This document shows positions 12,189-22,969 of a stretch of DNA of 64,000 nt, piece by piece; the first letter of the stretch is position 1, and each line of letters begins with the position of its first letter. The position numbers were made by a program, and so were the translations under genes. The notes under the pieces were generated by a model that did not search any database, had not been told where the DNA came from, and saw nothing but the letters and a program-made list of their open reading frames with translations. Origin of the DNA: Entoloma clypeatum (lineage: Eukaryota > Basidiomycota > Agaricomycetes > Agaricales > Entolomataceae); assembly GCA_963565915.1 (NCBI GenBank), contig OY751492.1, positions 2,294,001-2,358,000 of the forward strand, given 5' to 3'.

Positions 12189-12968
12189 ATGTCTCCCCGC
12201 CCTATCCTGAAACGGTCACCCGCCCCTAGCCATCGCTCTCGTAACGCCGTCCACTTTCCCCCCTCACCATCCCTCACAACTCACACCTTTGCCGTCTACT
12301 CTGCCACTGCATACGACCGTTCTCCCATTGTTGTTGCTCCAAACGGCTGCGCCCTTCCTGAACGCGGATGTCCAGGCCGAACCTACACTCTCGAAGAAGA
12401 GGCGTCCTCGATACCAGATATCCAAAAGAGACATCTGCATGCCACCCGCGAGCGACATCCACGCGCTCTGATCTCTCGAGAAGATACCCCAAGACGCACA
12501 TATCCCCCTCTCCCACCATTAATACCAGACCTTTCTTCTGAATCCGACGAGAGCGACAGCTTTCTCTATACCCCGCTAGAAACCTCTTCAGCCCATCATA
12601 TCCACGGTCTCGCTATTCCTCAAGCCAAATACCAAACATTAGAATGTGCATCTTATGCACATGGCTCCATCTCTCCTCCCTCTGCACTTTCGTTCCTTCC
12701 CCACCCCCCTTCATCACCATCTCGTGCATCCTATGATCATGGACTCTCTTATGACGACCATCATCTCGCCAAATATAAACCTCGCCGAGAGCGAAAGAAC
12801 GATAGTTCCCGTACTCCCGACCGGATACCAATCGAGACAGGCGACCTGCCAGTCATCGCCACGCCTACCAAAAGTAGGAGAAGCAGGATTGCAGGGCTGA
12901 GCAAATGTCTCTCTGCTGCCCAGTCCAGCTTTCGCGTCGAAGACGACGGTTGCCTCGGAGGTTTTTAA
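12189..12968 (+). CDS. Intronless gene for a 259-aa basic, Ser/Pro-rich protein of unknown function
   Basis: One uninterrupted frame from ATG 12189 (MSPRPILKRSPAPSHRSR) to TAA at 12966-12968. The N-terminal block reads NAVHFPPSPSL, then AYDRSPIVVAPNGCALPERG and CPGRTY, then a Ser/Asp-rich acidic segment SSESDESDSF, a His/Pro/Ser-rich middle, and a basic stretch KSRRSRIAGL before the C-terminus DDGCLGGF. The compact blocks VHFPPSPSL, APNGCALPERGCPGRTY and the terminal GCLGGF look conserved and I associate them with unannotated proteins of other mushrooms, but that is from memory and unverified. No signal peptide or membrane span is visible, and Lys/Arg clusters would suit a nuclear protein. 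The in-frame TTG at 12171 is a poorer start than the ATG. Confidence 0.7.
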   Translation: MSPRPILKRSPAPSHRSRNAVHFPPSPSLTTHTFAVYSATAYDRSPIVVAPNGCALPERGCPGRTYTLEEEASSIPDIQKRHLHATRERHPRALISREDTPRRTYPPLPPLIPDLSSESDESDSFLYTPLETSSAHHIHGLAIPQAKYQTLECASYAHGSISPPSALSFLPHPPSSPSRASYDHGLSYDDHHLAKYKPRRERKNDSSRTPDRIPIETGDLPVIATPTKSRRSRIAGLSKCLSAAQSSFRVEDDGCLGGF

Positions 12969-15900
12969 TTATTTTAGTCTCTTGCTGTCCCCTGCATTCA
13001 ACCCCGCTGGCATAATCGCTTATTATCCCAATAATACAGCATACCCCCTGCCTACATCCCTCTTCCACGCTGCTGCCGTTCATACATTCAAACCCCTCGC
13101 TACCCCGCCCGTTGTCAGCAAGCTATCTTTTCTTCGTCACGCTTACCTGCATATTGTCCCAATTGGACATGTACAACATACTATTCAGCACACTTGTACC
13201 ATAATCATCAGCATCAGCATGCATAGACCCAAAATATACCGCCCGTTCTACACTTGGACACATTCATTTGATTGTTATGTTCTTGGAGACGCTGTTCCTT
13301 TGATCATCCGAATCTGAACCACCATGTGACGAAACAAACTGATTCCTTGTCATTCCCAATCTTGAGCGTTTGTCGCACTCTTCGTTGGTACCAAAACTTA
13401 GCTGAGCCGAAGACTGAGGACTCTGGTTATGCGAACACGACCTCATCGGAGCAAATCCACACTTGACCGTTCTAGGACGCTCCATCATCGCGCGCCTCGG
13501 ATCAAGTACTGGCAATGCACTAATGGGTTATCTTGGCGTGAAACACGATACAAGCACAAGGATACGTTCTTTGGCGCATTTGGCTTGTTCACTTCGCTAC
13601 TTTCATCTTGAATCCCAGGACTATCATCGACCAGTTGTCAACCTCGGTCGTGGCCTTGACTCCTTGTGGAATGCAATTCAATTATCAGGTGTCCGAGATA
13701 TCACCGTCATCATCGAAGCTTCGAGTGGACTTCGGGCGCTCGGGAGGTCGAAAGAGGGTGACAGTTTCGAATCGGGAGAACCATCCTGAGCTGCAACGTT
13801 TCCTCATGTCATTCGCTAGGAACAGGAAACTCATGACAACAGCCTTGAGGCGGTTTTGTTGTGCTGACATATAAATTCATCATTGCGACGTCGGACACGG
13901 GCAGGTTCTGGAATCTTGATGAGCACCCAACACGTAGCGAGAGAAGGACCATATGAAGGTGAGCTCTGCGACATGGACACTGACAGGTCAGACTTCATGG
14001 AAGACCGGAGCGGTGGAGCCTGCTTGGAGCCCGCACACCCGGGCTTGAGTTGTATCAACCACTATCCCGGCAGCCGCACTGGTCAGGCGACCTTGGACCC
14101 CAAGCTTGTTGACAGAAACCTTCATCAAATGTTCACTGCGGTCTATTTTTGGAGTATTACCCTGATGGGTCCCTCTCGGGCTTGCTGCCTTGTCAGTACC
14201 AGCCAAAAAAGGGCGAAGCTGGGGCTTTTTGCTTCCCTGTTTTCCCAACGATGCGCTCGGTCTGCGATCTCTTCGAAACTCTCCGACAATATTTTTACTA
14301 TAAACGACGCCGCAGTATTCTTCTTTTGTCAACTTGCTTTCGCCCCTTGCTCCTGAATTAGGAGGCATCCTGTGCTGTATATCTTAGACCTCCAAGTGGC
14401 CTGAAGTAGGGGTGTTCAATTCTTAGTTCAGTTCACGAGTTCAGTTCACTCTCGCCAGGTACCACCAATTCTTGGAAGACCATACGTACTGCGAAAACGA
14501 ACTCGGTCGCAACCGGAAAATGAACGGGTGCACTCAATTCTTACTTCACCCACTTATTTTTGCATCAAAACGGGGGATGAACTATAGGAATTGGACACCC
14601 CTAGCATGTAGGCGACTTGGGCGATATCCCCCGGTCATCCGAATTGACCCTCTGAGAATTAGATCCAACATCAATTTGTTGTCTCCAGCTCCCTACGACT
14701 GTCTCATGACCAGTTTGTGTGTTACCGTCTTCTTGTAATTTGATTCCTTCCTTGAGTATGACGCCTTTGAATCGACAAGCGAGTTCCGTTTTTTCCAATT
14801 CGCTAGGAGTTCGGGTATGAACTGCCGACATCGGTGACATCATCAGGTACCCAGCGACAGCGATCTTCGGACCCTGCAATTGTGCATGCTGATCCCACCC
14901 CCCATGGCCCATACCTCGTGTTTTCAGGTATGACGGAACTTTCTGGCCATATGGAAATTCTATCATTGTCTTCTCATAGCCGTGGCCCGCTGTCTGGGAC
15001 TTACATCGCGCCCTGGGTCTGGACTGTTCTACCCCACGACAGCCCACTCTTCAGTGACATCCCCCGCTGCGAAAGTAGAGGAATGTTTAACTTGACTCTA
15101 TCTGTGGGGATCGTTGGAAGTTGGAGGCACTGCAGGACCGAGCCCTCCTCCTGCCATTTCGATTGATTATGATCGTTATTACAGAAAATGGTGCCCTCGT
15201 AGGTTTTACGGTCATACACTGGTCGTGGTGCATGATTTTCCGAAGACACCAAGTACATTTGTTTAATCAGATCTCCATAGATTTAACGCGACTCCGCAAG
15301 GTTTTGATATGCGACGTTTCGCCTGTTCAGAAAATCATATCTTGATCGTTGGAGTCTCGAGCTGTCGGCCTTCGTTGTGTGCGTGCATGTTAGATATGTA
15401 CTTCGTGCACATTTACCTCCGTTACTTGCTCCTAAGCGGGTTAGGTTTTCGCCGCCCCCGTTTGGCGTTGGTTGGAAAGTTTGACTCATGTTGGCCGCCT
15501 TAGACCGACTTTGAAGCCACTAGGAATCAAAAATTGACGATTGTGTTTTGTCAACCTATGTTCGCTGGGGTCGAGGGCTTTCTTACTAGTTTAAAAACTA
15601 TCGGTGCATTTTCCCTGTTGCCATTCCAGACGACTTATGATAAAGTTATCCCATTGAAGGCAAGTACGATGTTACGTTCAATAGCGAGGCTCACTAGACT
15701 TGAGTACTTGATAAAATGGTTAGCCCAGATTGGAAAGTTCGTGCTCTGACTCTGTCCTGCCAGATCCCCTTGCTCTTCCCTTTGCTCGTATGCGACAACG
15801 GTCCCTAATAAGACACAGTGAGCAACTCAGAGCAAGCGTCGGACACCCGGCTAGCAGTACAATCATTCCGCACGGAAGACGAGTTGTGGGACGCCGTTGA

Positions 15901-16056
15901 TTGTTCAAGGTAGGTCGCCCGGAGTCCAAATCATGTGCGCAGACGGAGGTGCCGATTGCGGCCGGGATCTCTTTAAGTTGCTCACCATCCCTCAAGTCGC
16001 GATCTCTTTATCCTCGTCCTCATCCTCGTCTACTACAACTCTAACAATAAGCAAAA
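12969..16056. other. Intergenic interval of about 3 kb with one MITE-like element
   Basis: No supported gene on either strand; the open stretches are short and of unconvincing composition. It contains the 193-bp inverted-repeat element at 14409-14601. Immediately upstream of 16057 a C/T-rich tract (about 16000-16045) runs into ACAATAAGCAAAAATGG, a typical fungal pyrimidine-rich promoter/leader for a highly expressed gene. Confidence 0.5.
14409..14601. mobile_element. MITE-like element with terminal inverted repeats and TA target duplication
   Basis: The left end GGGGTGTTCAATTC (14409-14422) is the reverse complement, with one mismatch, of the right end GAATTGGACACCCC (14588-14601). Both ends are flanked by TA (14407-14408 and 14602-14603), the target duplication used by Tc1/mariner/pogo-type transposases. 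The element is 193 bp and has no coding capacity. Internal copies of GTTCAGTTCAC occur near the left end. No second copy was noticed in this window. Confidence 0.65.
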
Positions 16057-17573
16057 ATGGTCAAAGCTGTCGTTCTTGGAGCTGCTGGTATGCAAACCTC
16101 GATCAATCTTGTGGTGTCATCTGATCGTATCTTTCTGATCTAGGCGGTATCGGCCAACCTCTTGCTCTTCTCTTGAAGGCCAACCCGCTCATCACAGAGG
16201 TACGTTCATGATTCTAAATCCACTATATTTTCGTCTCACTCTGTGGGTTTAAAAAAAGCTCGGCCTGTATGATATTGTCAACACCCCAGGCGTCGCCGCC
16301 GATCTCTCCCATATCTCGACCCCTGCCAAAGTCGAGGGCTATCTCCCTCCCAATGACGGTTTGAAGAAGACCCTGACTGGCGCGGATGTCGTTGTGATCC
16401 CTGCTGGTGTTCCCAGGAAGCCCGGTGTACGCCCACTCTTCTTCTCACATGACCTTTCCCGAATCCTCATGCGACTTTTTAATAGATGACAAGGTGAGAT
16501 AAAGTTTACATGACATGCGTGCTACTATTATTATGGGGATTGTTGACGCCGTGAATGACCACAACAGAGATGACTTGTTCAAGGTTTGTGCCCTCTTTAA
16601 AACGTCCTATATTTTAGAGGGCGACCCTGACGAGGGCTGGAACACGTTTAGATCAACGCTGGAATCGTGAAGGACTTGGCCACCGGAATAGCGACGGTTG
16701 CACCCAAGGCGTTTGTCCTTGTGATTTCCAACCCTGTAAACTCCACAGTCCCCATCGTCGCTGAGGTTTTCAAGAAGCACGGCGTCTATGACCCCAAGCG
16801 CATCTTTGGTGTGACAACATTGGATGTCGTCCGTGCATCCACTTTCGTAGCTGAGATCCTCGGCGACCTCTCCCTGTCGAAGGAGGTTGTCGTCCCTGTT
16901 GTTGGCGGTCACAGCGGTGTCACCGTATGTTTGTCAAACTGCTTTCAATCGAAAGACTGCTGATTAGTATAAATGCTAGATTGTTCCCCTTCTCTCTCAG
17001 TCCTCGCACCCCCTTCCGGCCAGCATCTCGACCCCAGACTTCGAAACTCTTGTCAAACGCATCCAATTCGGCGGTGATGAAGTTGTCAAGGCCAAGGATG
17101 GTGCTGGGTCTGCGACTTTATCGATGGCGTATGCTGGCGCTGAATTTGCCAGCAAAGTCATCCGGGCCTTGAAGGGCGAGAAGGGCATCGCTGCCCCTAG
17201 TTTCGTCAGCCTGTCAGCCGACGCAGTTGGAGGTGCCGCCCTAGCAAAAGAACTTGGACCGGAGGTCGTTGACTTCTTCTCGTCCACCATTGAGCTCGGT
17301 GTAGGTTTTAAACAAGATGGGATGATGTCTGTTTACTGATTAGTTTGACCTCGGATGTAGGCTGAGGGTGTCGTCTCGATTAAGCCTCTCGGCAACATCA
17401 CGGAGGCAGAGAAGAAGCTCGTATCGGCTGCAATTCCGGAACTGAAGACCAATATCGAGACTGTATGTGCTGTCTGCCCAAAATTATTGCCTGAAATGCT
17501 AATCAGGCCTCAATAGGGCGTCAAATATGTTATTGATTTCTATAAGAAGGAAGAGGAGTCGTCTAGACTGTGA
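16057..17573 (+). CDS. Malate dehydrogenase with C-terminal peroxisomal signal SRL
   Basis: NAD-dependent malate dehydrogenase (malate + NAD to oxaloacetate + NADH). Nine exons: 16057-16087, 16144-16199, 16259-16426, 16486-16493, 16568-16583, 16652-16924, 16980-17300, 17361-17462, 17517-17573; the total of 1032 nt gives 343 aa. The N-terminus [20 protein letters not shown] starts directly at the Rossmann fold, with no mitochondrial transit peptide. Active-site blocks: [11 protein letters not shown] then MTRDDLF (loop Arg, encoded by two tiny exons), [14 protein letters not shown] (substrate-binding Arg/Asn region), [13 protein letters not shown], and VVGGHSGVT with the catalytic His. The protein ends [12 protein letters not shown] fits the PTS1 consensus (S/A/C)(K/R/H)(L/M), so a glyoxylate-cycle or beta-oxidation NADH shuttle role in peroxisomes, as for yeast Mdh3, is inferred; a cytosolic enzyme remains possible. 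Confidence 0.93.
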
Positions 17574-18214
17574 ATTTTCAACGTGTCGTGCGGGTTCGAT
17601 AGATGGATTGAGTTTGTAACCATGTACATGTATAGAATTAACAGGCAGCCTTGAATCGAAGTTAGATTGGCAGAGTGGCATATCGGCCGGCCTTGAATAT
17701 CATGTTGTGGGCTGTACTTGGCCTCAAGATTGTCTACTACCGATCGAAAGAATGAAGACCACCGGAAGTGATACTGTATTACTAAGAGATGCCACGTACC
17801 AGATCTTCGTTTAAATAGGTTTCGCGGTTTAAATGATTGTGGCGTGGGAATGTTGATGATGACTGACAAGTCACAAGGTTTCTGGTCACGACAATCGTGA
17901 CTTTCACGTTCCCCTCCCCGTGCTCAAGACAAGAGTCCCTCCTCCTAGCTCCCCTAAGCGGGATCTCCTCAAAACACCCTTGTTAAATCCTTGGGTACAC
18001 TTCAGCAAAGTTACCTCCATTTTCGAAGACTACTTCCTTTTTTTTTGGTGTATCAAAGTACGATTGTTCACTTTCCCGCCTCGGGGGTTTACCTACATCG
18101 TTCGCCAACTGCTCAGGTAGACCATTTTCGCCCCGTCGCCGAATCGGAAAGAAATATTCCAGCATCCAAGGCCCTCCGTTAACACTCGAACGTCTCCGGA
18201 AACCATCAGTTCGA
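17574..18214. other. Intergenic region between malate dehydrogenase and the bHLH gene
   Basis: This 0.64-kb stretch holds the 3' UTR of the dehydrogenase and the promoter and leader of the bHLH gene. I see no further gene. Confidence 0.4.
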
Positions 18215-19594
18215 ATGGCTCCCGCTGTTCCACCCAATCACGATCAAGCCTTGTCTCACAGTCCCGCCAACCCGCCTCCCCAGCACCCATCGCAGCTCCC
18301 GCCCGGAGCTGCATTCTCTCACGAGATGGGCGTACAACTCGCCGGCCTCGATTCCGCTCAGATCATCAATCTCCTGCGTAGTCTGCCTGGCTTCAACAAG
18401 GTGATATTTGGTCTCCCCCCTCTTACTCGTCTCAACTTCGTATTTCCATTTTCAAATACCACAAACGCGCCTCGAGAACACTTGTAGTCGTTAATTAGCC
18501 TACACGTGACTGTCGCGATAGCACGAGCATTGTCGAGGCAGTCACGAGCAGGGGTACCCTCCCTCCGATTCCGAACCCCTCGCGAAGAATTTCAACGCTT
18601 ACTCCTCTTTTCCTTCTAGTCAAACGAACCAGGAAACCTCAAAGAGGATGCCGCACAAACACTTTCCAACCTCTCTCAATCCCCCTACCAAGCTTCAGGC
18701 CAACATCCCTATCCGGGTCCACTTCCCGGTATTAACGATCCTGGTCCATCCTCTCATCCTAGAGGCCCACCTAATCTTGGCCAGCTTTCTGCTTTGGCCA
18801 TGTCTGCGACTCCCGCTGCTGCTGCTGCTGCTGCCGCCGCCGCCGCACAGCGGGCAGACCAACCGCAGGAAATGGAAGAGGTCAGTGAGGATGATCATCG
18901 TGGACAACCGGGTGGAAGTCCTTCTCTAAAAGATTCACCTTTATCTGCTTCGCCTGCCACTACCAGACGGGGAGGCAGAAGTGCAACGATGGGCAGCGAT
19001 GAATGGAGCCGACAACGCAAAGACAATCATGTGATTTCCCTCCCATACTTTTTTTCACCTTGGACTTTGCTTTTGACACCCATCTTTCAGAAAGAGGTCG
19101 AGCGCCGTCGCCGAGGGAATATCAACGAAGGCATCAACGAGCTTGGGCGAATTGTACCCAACGGGTCAGGCGAGAAGTCGAAAGGTGCCATCCTCGCTCG
19201 CGCCGTCCAATATATCCACCATTTGAAGGAGAACGAGGCTAGAAACATCGAGAAATGGACGCTAGAAAAGTTGCTCATGGATCAAGCCATGGGTGATTTG
19301 CAGACTCAATTAGAGGAGCTGAAGAAGGCATGGGAGAGCGAGAGCCTGCAGCGAATGAGGGTTCAACAAGAGCTCGAAACGTTTCAGGCTCAGCATGCCG
19401 CCGCGATGGCTGCCAATGCGAATACTGGAGGACCAGTACATGCTCACACACAGGCGCAAACGCAGCATAAACAGCCTCAGCCTCCTGGTAACGCCTCGGC
19501 CCAAGCGAAGGGCGAGTCGTTGAAGAGAAATGGCGAGGCTGTTGCGGATGCCGAGTCTGGCGAGAAGGATGGGAAGAGACCACGAACAGGGTAA
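18215..19594 (+). CDS. bHLH transcription factor, Cbf1-like
   Basis: The start ATG 18215 gives MAPAVPPNHDQALSHSP. The first exon ends ...SLPGFNK at 18400. A later exon begins at about 18620 with SNEPGNLKEDAAQTL and contains a poly-Ala run encoded by (GCT/GCC)n at about 18813-18848, followed by an acidic segment. A 60-bp intron at 19031-19090 joins QRKDNH to KEVERRRRGNINEGINELG. That basic region and helix 1 contain the H-E-R pattern that reads CACGTG E-boxes, and QRKDxHKEVERRRR matches the yeast Cbf1 subgroup. Helix 2 (KGAILARAVQYIHHLKENE) leads into a coiled leucine-zipper-like stretch, then a Gln/Ala-rich tail and a basic end KDGKRPRTG. Stop at 19594. Cbf1-type factors control sulfur-amino-acid genes and bind centromere CDEI sites in yeast. 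The stretch 18401-18619 may hide one or more small exons that I could not place. Confidence 0.85.
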
Positions 19595-21065
19595 AGTGGT
19601 CCGTCGCGGTTTTTCGTGCGTTTCATGCCGCCAGATATTCTCCGCCCCGTCATCTGTCAAGTGTACCTCTCTATCTCTTCTCGTACCTGTGGACTTCTAT
19701 GTAAATAGTACTTGGCTGATATGTCACACCATATGCCTCTTTTCTACTCCCCATTTTCGACTCCCTTGCTGCTTTCCTTCGATTTCATTGCAACTTTACC
19801 TCTGATGAATGTATCTAATAATATATTGGTTCAGAGATTGTGTATGGGTGCGATCCTGACCTCAGCTTTGACACTCTTATGATTTATGATTTATACCAAC
19901 GAACATTCTTCGTCAATCCCATGTCCCCCGATACCATTTCCTTCACGAAATTGTCCAACCACGTTTTCAACCTGATTCGCATTGACTCAACGTGGAGTAC
20001 CTCTAAGGATTCCAAGCCAAGCCACCTGAATAAGCCAATGAATGGCAGATCTATGTGATAGATGCTTCTGTTACTGTGAGTTGAAAATACGAGTCGAAAA
20101 TTAGGATGTGCGAATCTTCAACCTCTCACTCCATGCCCGGAGTTCAAGTGATGCGTTGCGACGAATTTCAAAGCACTGGATAGGCTCCCCTCTTTGACCT
20201 ACGAATTGGATTGAGGACATAACGGCACACACATTGTAGTGTCGACCCGAGAAAGCAACATGTATCATGCTTGACGCGGATGAACCAAACCAAGTAGTTC
20301 AGGGGGGAGGAGTCGCGCGATGATGCTGAGATAATTGCGCTGCAAGTTGTTAGCTAGAACCTTTTGTCACCGGACGGCATATTCAAAGTGCATTGGGGGA
20401 TGAGGCCAAGTCGGGGACGGCGAGGTCGATATTCAATTGTGGTCATAGCGTGAGCGAGCGTAAAAGAGAAACCAGGATCAAAGTGTCGTATATGATGTAG
20501 GTGCCAGGGCGGAGGAAGCCACACCAAGAACAGATACTTCGACTGAGTGGGAAGATTCAAGAAAGGGGTGTAGGAGCTGAGCTCGTGAAAAAGGATGGGC
20601 TGCCAGGGGCCGGTGAGGTCAATTCAGAGACGACGGGAAGGTAATGGAAGGTAAATATGAAGATGCAAACCAAGTGTCTATTTTACCGTTGGGGAGCAGC
20701 TTGTTGGGCGATGCGGTGGTTCTCCTGCAGAGGTACGTGGAACGGGATATTTTCGCATGCACCCTATCATGGTGAAATATCTCGTCAGAAAACTACAAGG
20801 TAATGAAGGGAGTGAAAAGCCACCGTACGCCTGGGGACCGCTTCAGGCCGCTATTTGAATCTTGATTCATTCTATCATCCAACTTCACCATGACACCAAG
20901 AGATCAATTGCTTCATTGGAATGACCCGGGCTCTTTGATCACCAGCACAAGGCCTCGGACGGTTCGAAAATGCTTTTGTGGACTTGGGTATTTCTGATGA
21001 GGGATACGAGTGTCAAGGACTGCGTTCAAAGATGGGAGAGCTGCTAGGCGGTGGAGGAGTGAATG
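19585..21065. repeat. 3' flank of the bHLH gene, copy 1 of a direct duplication
   Basis: From the last codons of the bHLH gene (AACAGGGTAAAGTGG) rightwards, the sequence aligns block by block with 22970-24665: for example CACACCATATGCCTCT, TTCCTTCGATTTCATTGCA and CAAGGATTCCAAGCCAAGCC occur in both, in order. Many substitutions and indels not in multiples of three separate the copies, so any ORF inside (for example on the minus strand at 20354-20560) is not conserved as coding sequence. No supported gene is present within it. Confidence 0.7.
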
Positions 21066-21440
21066 AACGAGTTGATCCCCCTTTTCCGAGACTCGTTCGT
21101 TGTGCTATAAGCGTTTCCTATATCATGGCACAACGGGGGAGGTCAACGCACGTCCCAGCCCGAAGGGGGTTGTGTTCGACCACTGGTCATCGATTTTGAT
21201 TGGGGAAGAATCGGGGGAACAGAAAATGTGAGTTAAAATGACGAGAGACGATAAAAGTCGGGAGACACATTTATGAAGAACACTGGGCAATACATCCTTC
21301 GCGAATGAAGTCTACGCTGCAATGGGCCGGGTGACTTTCATTTCAAAGCTGAGTCCGTGGTTTACTCTTGATTCCGACGTGAATGACGAGTCTTGTCAAG
21401 TTCAGACGGCTTCTCAATACTTTAGCACACCTCGACCACT

Positions 21441-22645
21441 ATGGTCCGGTCGATTCGTGCATCAGTCGTGCAAGCGTGCACAGCAAAATACTCTCTTGAC
21501 GATACCCTCTCCAAACTCGAGTTTTTGACTCGCCTGGCCCACAACCGAGATAGATCTCAGCTATGCGTATTCCCAGAAGCGTTGCAAGTGGCATTTTCAG
21601 TTCTCACCCGTTCGAGTTGATTCTCATCAGTGCATATGTAGTATTGGCGGTTATCCCAAGCACTCCACGTTCGGTGCAGTCGTCGGAGAACGCAGCGAAA
21701 CAGGGCGCGACGAATTCGCGAGATATTGCAATGCCGCAATCGACATTCCATCCCCTGCCATCACACGGATAGAAGATGTGAGTCGAGACACTGGTGTGTT
21801 CCTGGTCGTCGGTGTTATTGAACGTGGGGGCGGCACACTCTACTGCACCGTCGTATTCGTCGACCCAATGAAGGGCTACATCGGAAAACACCGAAAGCTC
21901 ATGCCCACTGGAACGGAGAGGCTCATCTGGGGCCAAGGCAATGGCTCCACGCTTCCTGTTATTGACAAGGACTTTGGGACGGCCGATAAGCCCTTGAATA
22001 CCAAAATATCAGCAGCAATATGTTGGTGGGTGCCAGTGCATACTCAACTTGGATTTATCTGTATCAAGCCTCGCTCAAATGTAGGGAAAACTATATGCCT
22101 TTGTGTGAGCGTCTTCTTCTCTGGAAAGCATATCTATTCTGATACTTGTAGTGCGTACTTTCTACTACAGTCAGGGTACACAGCTCCACTGTGCCCCAAC
22201 AGTGGACTCGCGCCCAGAATGGCAAAGCACTATGCAGCACATAGCTCTCGAAGGCCGCTGTTTTGTTCTCGCTGCATGTCCATTTGCGCAGGTGATTATC
22301 AAATAGCATTCCACCCTACATCATTGACTTCTCCGCAGGAGAAGGACTACCCGGATGACCACCCTTTTCCGTCCAATGTGGAACGCGATCCACACAACGT
22401 GATGATTGCGGGAGGCAGTGTTATCATCAGCCCTCTGGGGAAGATCCTTGCTGGACCGTTGCGTGGCAGTGAGGGCATTCTGTCGGCCGAACTGCATCTC
22501 GACGATATAGCGAGAGGGAAATTTGACATGGACGTATGTGGGCACTACTCTCGAGATGATAGTAAGCTGTTGAAAACCATCTACTTCTCGGGTCGTTTTC
22601 ACCAAGTTCCTAGTATTCCAACTGAAAGTCAACATTCCGACGTAA
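21441..22645 (+). CDS. Nitrilase, copy A (carbon-nitrogen hydrolase family)
   Basis: Six exons: 21441-21580, 21642-22025, 22085-22104, 22152-22291, 22339-22561 and 22614-22645; 939 nt, 312 aa, no stop or frame break. The N-terminus is MVRSIRASVVQACTAKYS. The nitrilase triad is visible: Glu in CVFPEA, Lys in HRKLMPT and Cys in AAICWENYMPL; the family blocks IGGYPKHSTFGAVVGER, CAPTVDSRPEW, ALEGRCFVLAACPFAQ, NVMIAGGSVIISPLGKIL and DVCGHYSRDD are all in order. The length matches fungal aliphatic/aromatic nitrilases (about 310-350 aa), which hydrolyse nitriles to acids plus ammonia (cyanide hydratase relatives are also in the family). The active-site segment ENYMPL sits on a 20-nt micro-exon. Differs from copy B at only a few codons. 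Confidence 0.88.
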
Positions 22646-22904
22646 CTTTGAACTTTGAACTGTGGCGGTAAACTTGACTGACATTCGGTCACGACCTTTG
22701 CGTTGTATTTCATGACCGTCGTCTGTTAATTATACACACCATCCTTATTCGTCCACGAAACGCCTTGTCAAAGCTACCATTATTGGTGCTCTCGCAGTCC
22801 TCTACTTTATTGTTTTACTTCAGAGAGGCCAGAGCCTTCGATCAATCAATGGTTCATGCAAACTCGGGCGTTTGACCAAGATAATCCATTCCCATCAAGA
22901 CATA

Positions 22905-22969
22905 ATGGCTGTAGCCTCTACTCGATTTACCCCAGACGACGAACTCGAACTCCTTTTCTGAGGACCTTA
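22905..22969 (+). pseudogene. 5' fragment of GNA1 (duplication scar)
   Basis: ATG 22905 gives MAVASTRFTPDDELELLF then TGA at 22959-22961. It matches the first 18 codons of the intact GNA1 at 28736-28063. A 2-bp loss relative to the intact gene creates the stop, and homology ends about 8 bases later at the junction to the duplicated bHLH 3' flank. It is not a functional gene. Confidence 0.85.

Larger units (their letters stand above)
21296..22969 (+). repeat. Inverted segmental duplication, copy A (nitrilase plus GNA1 5' end)
   Basis: Starting at CCTTCGCGAATGAAG and ending at GAGGACCTTA, this segment is the reverse complement of about 28670-30325 with only scattered substitutions and a few small indels, including introns and intergenic DNA. 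It contains a complete nitrilase gene and the first codons of GNA1. Its right boundary is a sharp junction to the duplicated bHLH 3' flank (next bases ACAGGGTGAAG). Confidence 0.85.

Noticed and set aside
18401..18619. Extra bHLH exon at about 18522-18553 (HEHCRGSHEQ)
   Set aside because: It looks coding and has plausible splice sites, but its length does not keep the frame into the next exon; left unresolved.
20354..20560. Minus-strand ORF in the bHLH 3' flank, with a partial counterpart at 23953-24228
   Set aside because: The two copies differ by indels that break the frame, and no domain is visible; treated as duplicated non-coding DNA.
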